Shown here: positions 62,857 through 64,000 of the stretch, in pieces | Layout: every line of letters starts with the position of its first letter | Position numbering within the stretch: the stretch's first letter is position 1 | Assembly (NCBI GenBank): GCA_018780645.1 | Contig: JADMJJ010000047.1 | Location: forward strand, 62,001 to 126,000 | From: Burkholderiaceae bacterium | GTDB taxonomy: Bacteria > Pseudomonadota > Gammaproteobacteria > Burkholderiales > Burkholderiaceae_C | Direction: 5' to 3' | DNA length: 64,000 nt | The notes under the pieces: generated by a model | What the model was told of the DNA's origin: nothing | The model's database searches: none | What the model saw: the letters and a program-made list of their open reading frames with translations, nothing else | Program-made: the position numbers and the translations under genes

Positions 62857-64000
62857 GCTGAAGCCTCCGCGGCGGCCTGGGCCAGTGCGTCGAGCAGGCG
62901 CTGGATGTGGGCTTCGGTGTGCGTGGCGCACAGCGTGATGCGCAGACGCGCCGTGCCCGCCGGCACCGTTGGCGGGCGGATCGCGGGCACGCGCAGGCCC
63001 TCGCGCTCCAGGCGCGCGGCAAGCGCCAGCGCGGCGGCGTTGTCGCCGATGATCAGCGGCTGCACCGGTGTGTCGGACTCGGCCAGGCGCCAGCTCAGGC
63101 TTGGGTGTGAGGACAGGATTCGCGCGATGCCCTCCCGCAGCTGCGCCTGGCGCAGCCGCAGATTCTGGCGGCGCTGCTCGCCCTCGGTCGAGGCGATCAG
63201 CTCCAGGCTGGTCAGCAAGGCATGGGCCACTGCCGGCGGCGCAGCGGTGGTGAAGATGTACGGCCTTGCGGCTTGCAGCAGGTACTGCGTGATCGTCGGG
63301 TGCGCGACGACAAAGGCACCGGCCACGCCGGCCGCCTTGCCCAGCGTGCCGACCAGTATCAGCCGCTCGCTGCGCAGGCCGAAATGCGCCATGGTGCCGC
63401 GGCCCTGCGGGCCGAGCACGCCAAAACCATGGGCGTCATCGACGATCAGCCAGGCGTCATGCTGTTCGGCCAGAGCCAGCAGCTCGTCCAGCGGCGCCAG
63501 GTCGCCGTCCATGCTGAACACCGCGTCGGTGACGATCAGCTTGATGCGGGCGGTGTTGGCTTGCAGCAGCGCGGCCAGCTGGGCCATGTCGCGGTGCGCG
63601 TAGCGCTGCACCTCGGCCTTGGCCAGGCGAGCGCCGTCGATCAGCGAGGCATGGTTCAGCTCCTCGGAGAAAATCACCGCGCCGGCATCGCCCAGCGCCG
63701 TCAGCACGGCCAGATTGGCCATATAGCCGGTGCAGAAGAACAAGGCCTGGGCCTGCGGAATCTCGCCGGACACGACCTCGGCCAACGCGCGCTCCAAAGC
63801 CGCATGGGCCGCCGAGTGGCCGCTGATCAGATGCGAGGCGCCCGAGCCTACGCCGTAGCGGCGCGCGCCGGCGATCAAGGCCTCGGCCAGTGCCGGGTGC
63901 GCGGCCAGGCCCAGATAGTCATTGCTGCAGAACATAAGCAGCTCGCGCGCCCGGCCATCGGAAGCGCGCACCGTTTGCACCGGCGCGGTGGCGCTCTCGG
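62853..64000 (-). CDS. bioF: 8-amino-7-oxononanoate synthase (5' end beyond the window)
   Basis: [36 protein letters not shown], reading frame open to the right edge. Confidence 0.94.
   Translation of the reverse strand, partial: ESATAPVQTVRASDGRARELLMFCSNDYLGLAAHPALAEALIAGARRYGVGSGASHLISGHSAAHAALERALAEVVSGEIPQAQALFFCTGYMANLAVLTALGDAGAVIFSEELNHASLIDGARLAKAEVQRYAHRDMAQLAALLQANTARIKLIVTDAVFSMDGDLAPLDELLALAEQHDAWLIVDDAHGFGVLGPQGRGTMAHFGLRSERLILVGTLGKAAGVAGAFVVAHPTITQYLLQAARPYIFTTAAPPAVAHALLTSLELIASTEGEQRRQNLRLRQAQLREGIARILSSHPSLSWRLAESDTPVQPLIIGDNAAALALAARLEREGLRVPAIRPPTVPAGTARLRITLCATHTEAHIQRLLDALAQAAAEASA

Overview
64 kb of a high-GC proteobacterial chromosome. Gene content and style suggest a Burkholderiales-type betaproteobacterium, but this is inferred without any database search. 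It is mostly ordinary chromosomal coding sequence, with no rRNA, tRNA, CRISPR, prophage or IS element seen. Main blocks, left to right: TetR / TonB receptor / cytochrome c / FAD lactone oxidase / PLP-enzyme cluster; kdpFABC-corA-kdpDE operon; FMN riboswitch with a stand-alone ribH; GGDEF/EAL protein and MscS channel; secreted triple-repeat protein; IclR-aroQ-TRAP-aroE cluster; class II ribonucleotide reductase (nrdJ) carrying an in-frame LAGLIDADG intein; OmpR-type regulator with two tandem hybrid histidine kinases and a periplasmic binding protein; PEP-CTERM proteins; MHS transporter; QseBC-like system; hmgL / biotin carboxylase / bioB-bioD-bioF. The observations most worth following up are: (1) the intein placed directly before the predicted catalytic Cys of NrdJ; (2) a duplicated intergenic module carrying small ORFs, whose element recurs upstream of the MHS transporter with 11-bp phased repeats; (3) an in-frame TGA at a position usually occupied by Cys in a GNAT gene; (4) a secreted protein with three DUF3395-like repeats; (5) corA embedded in the kdp operon plus two micro-ORFs missing from the ORF track; (6) GTAG-type REP/BIME elements.
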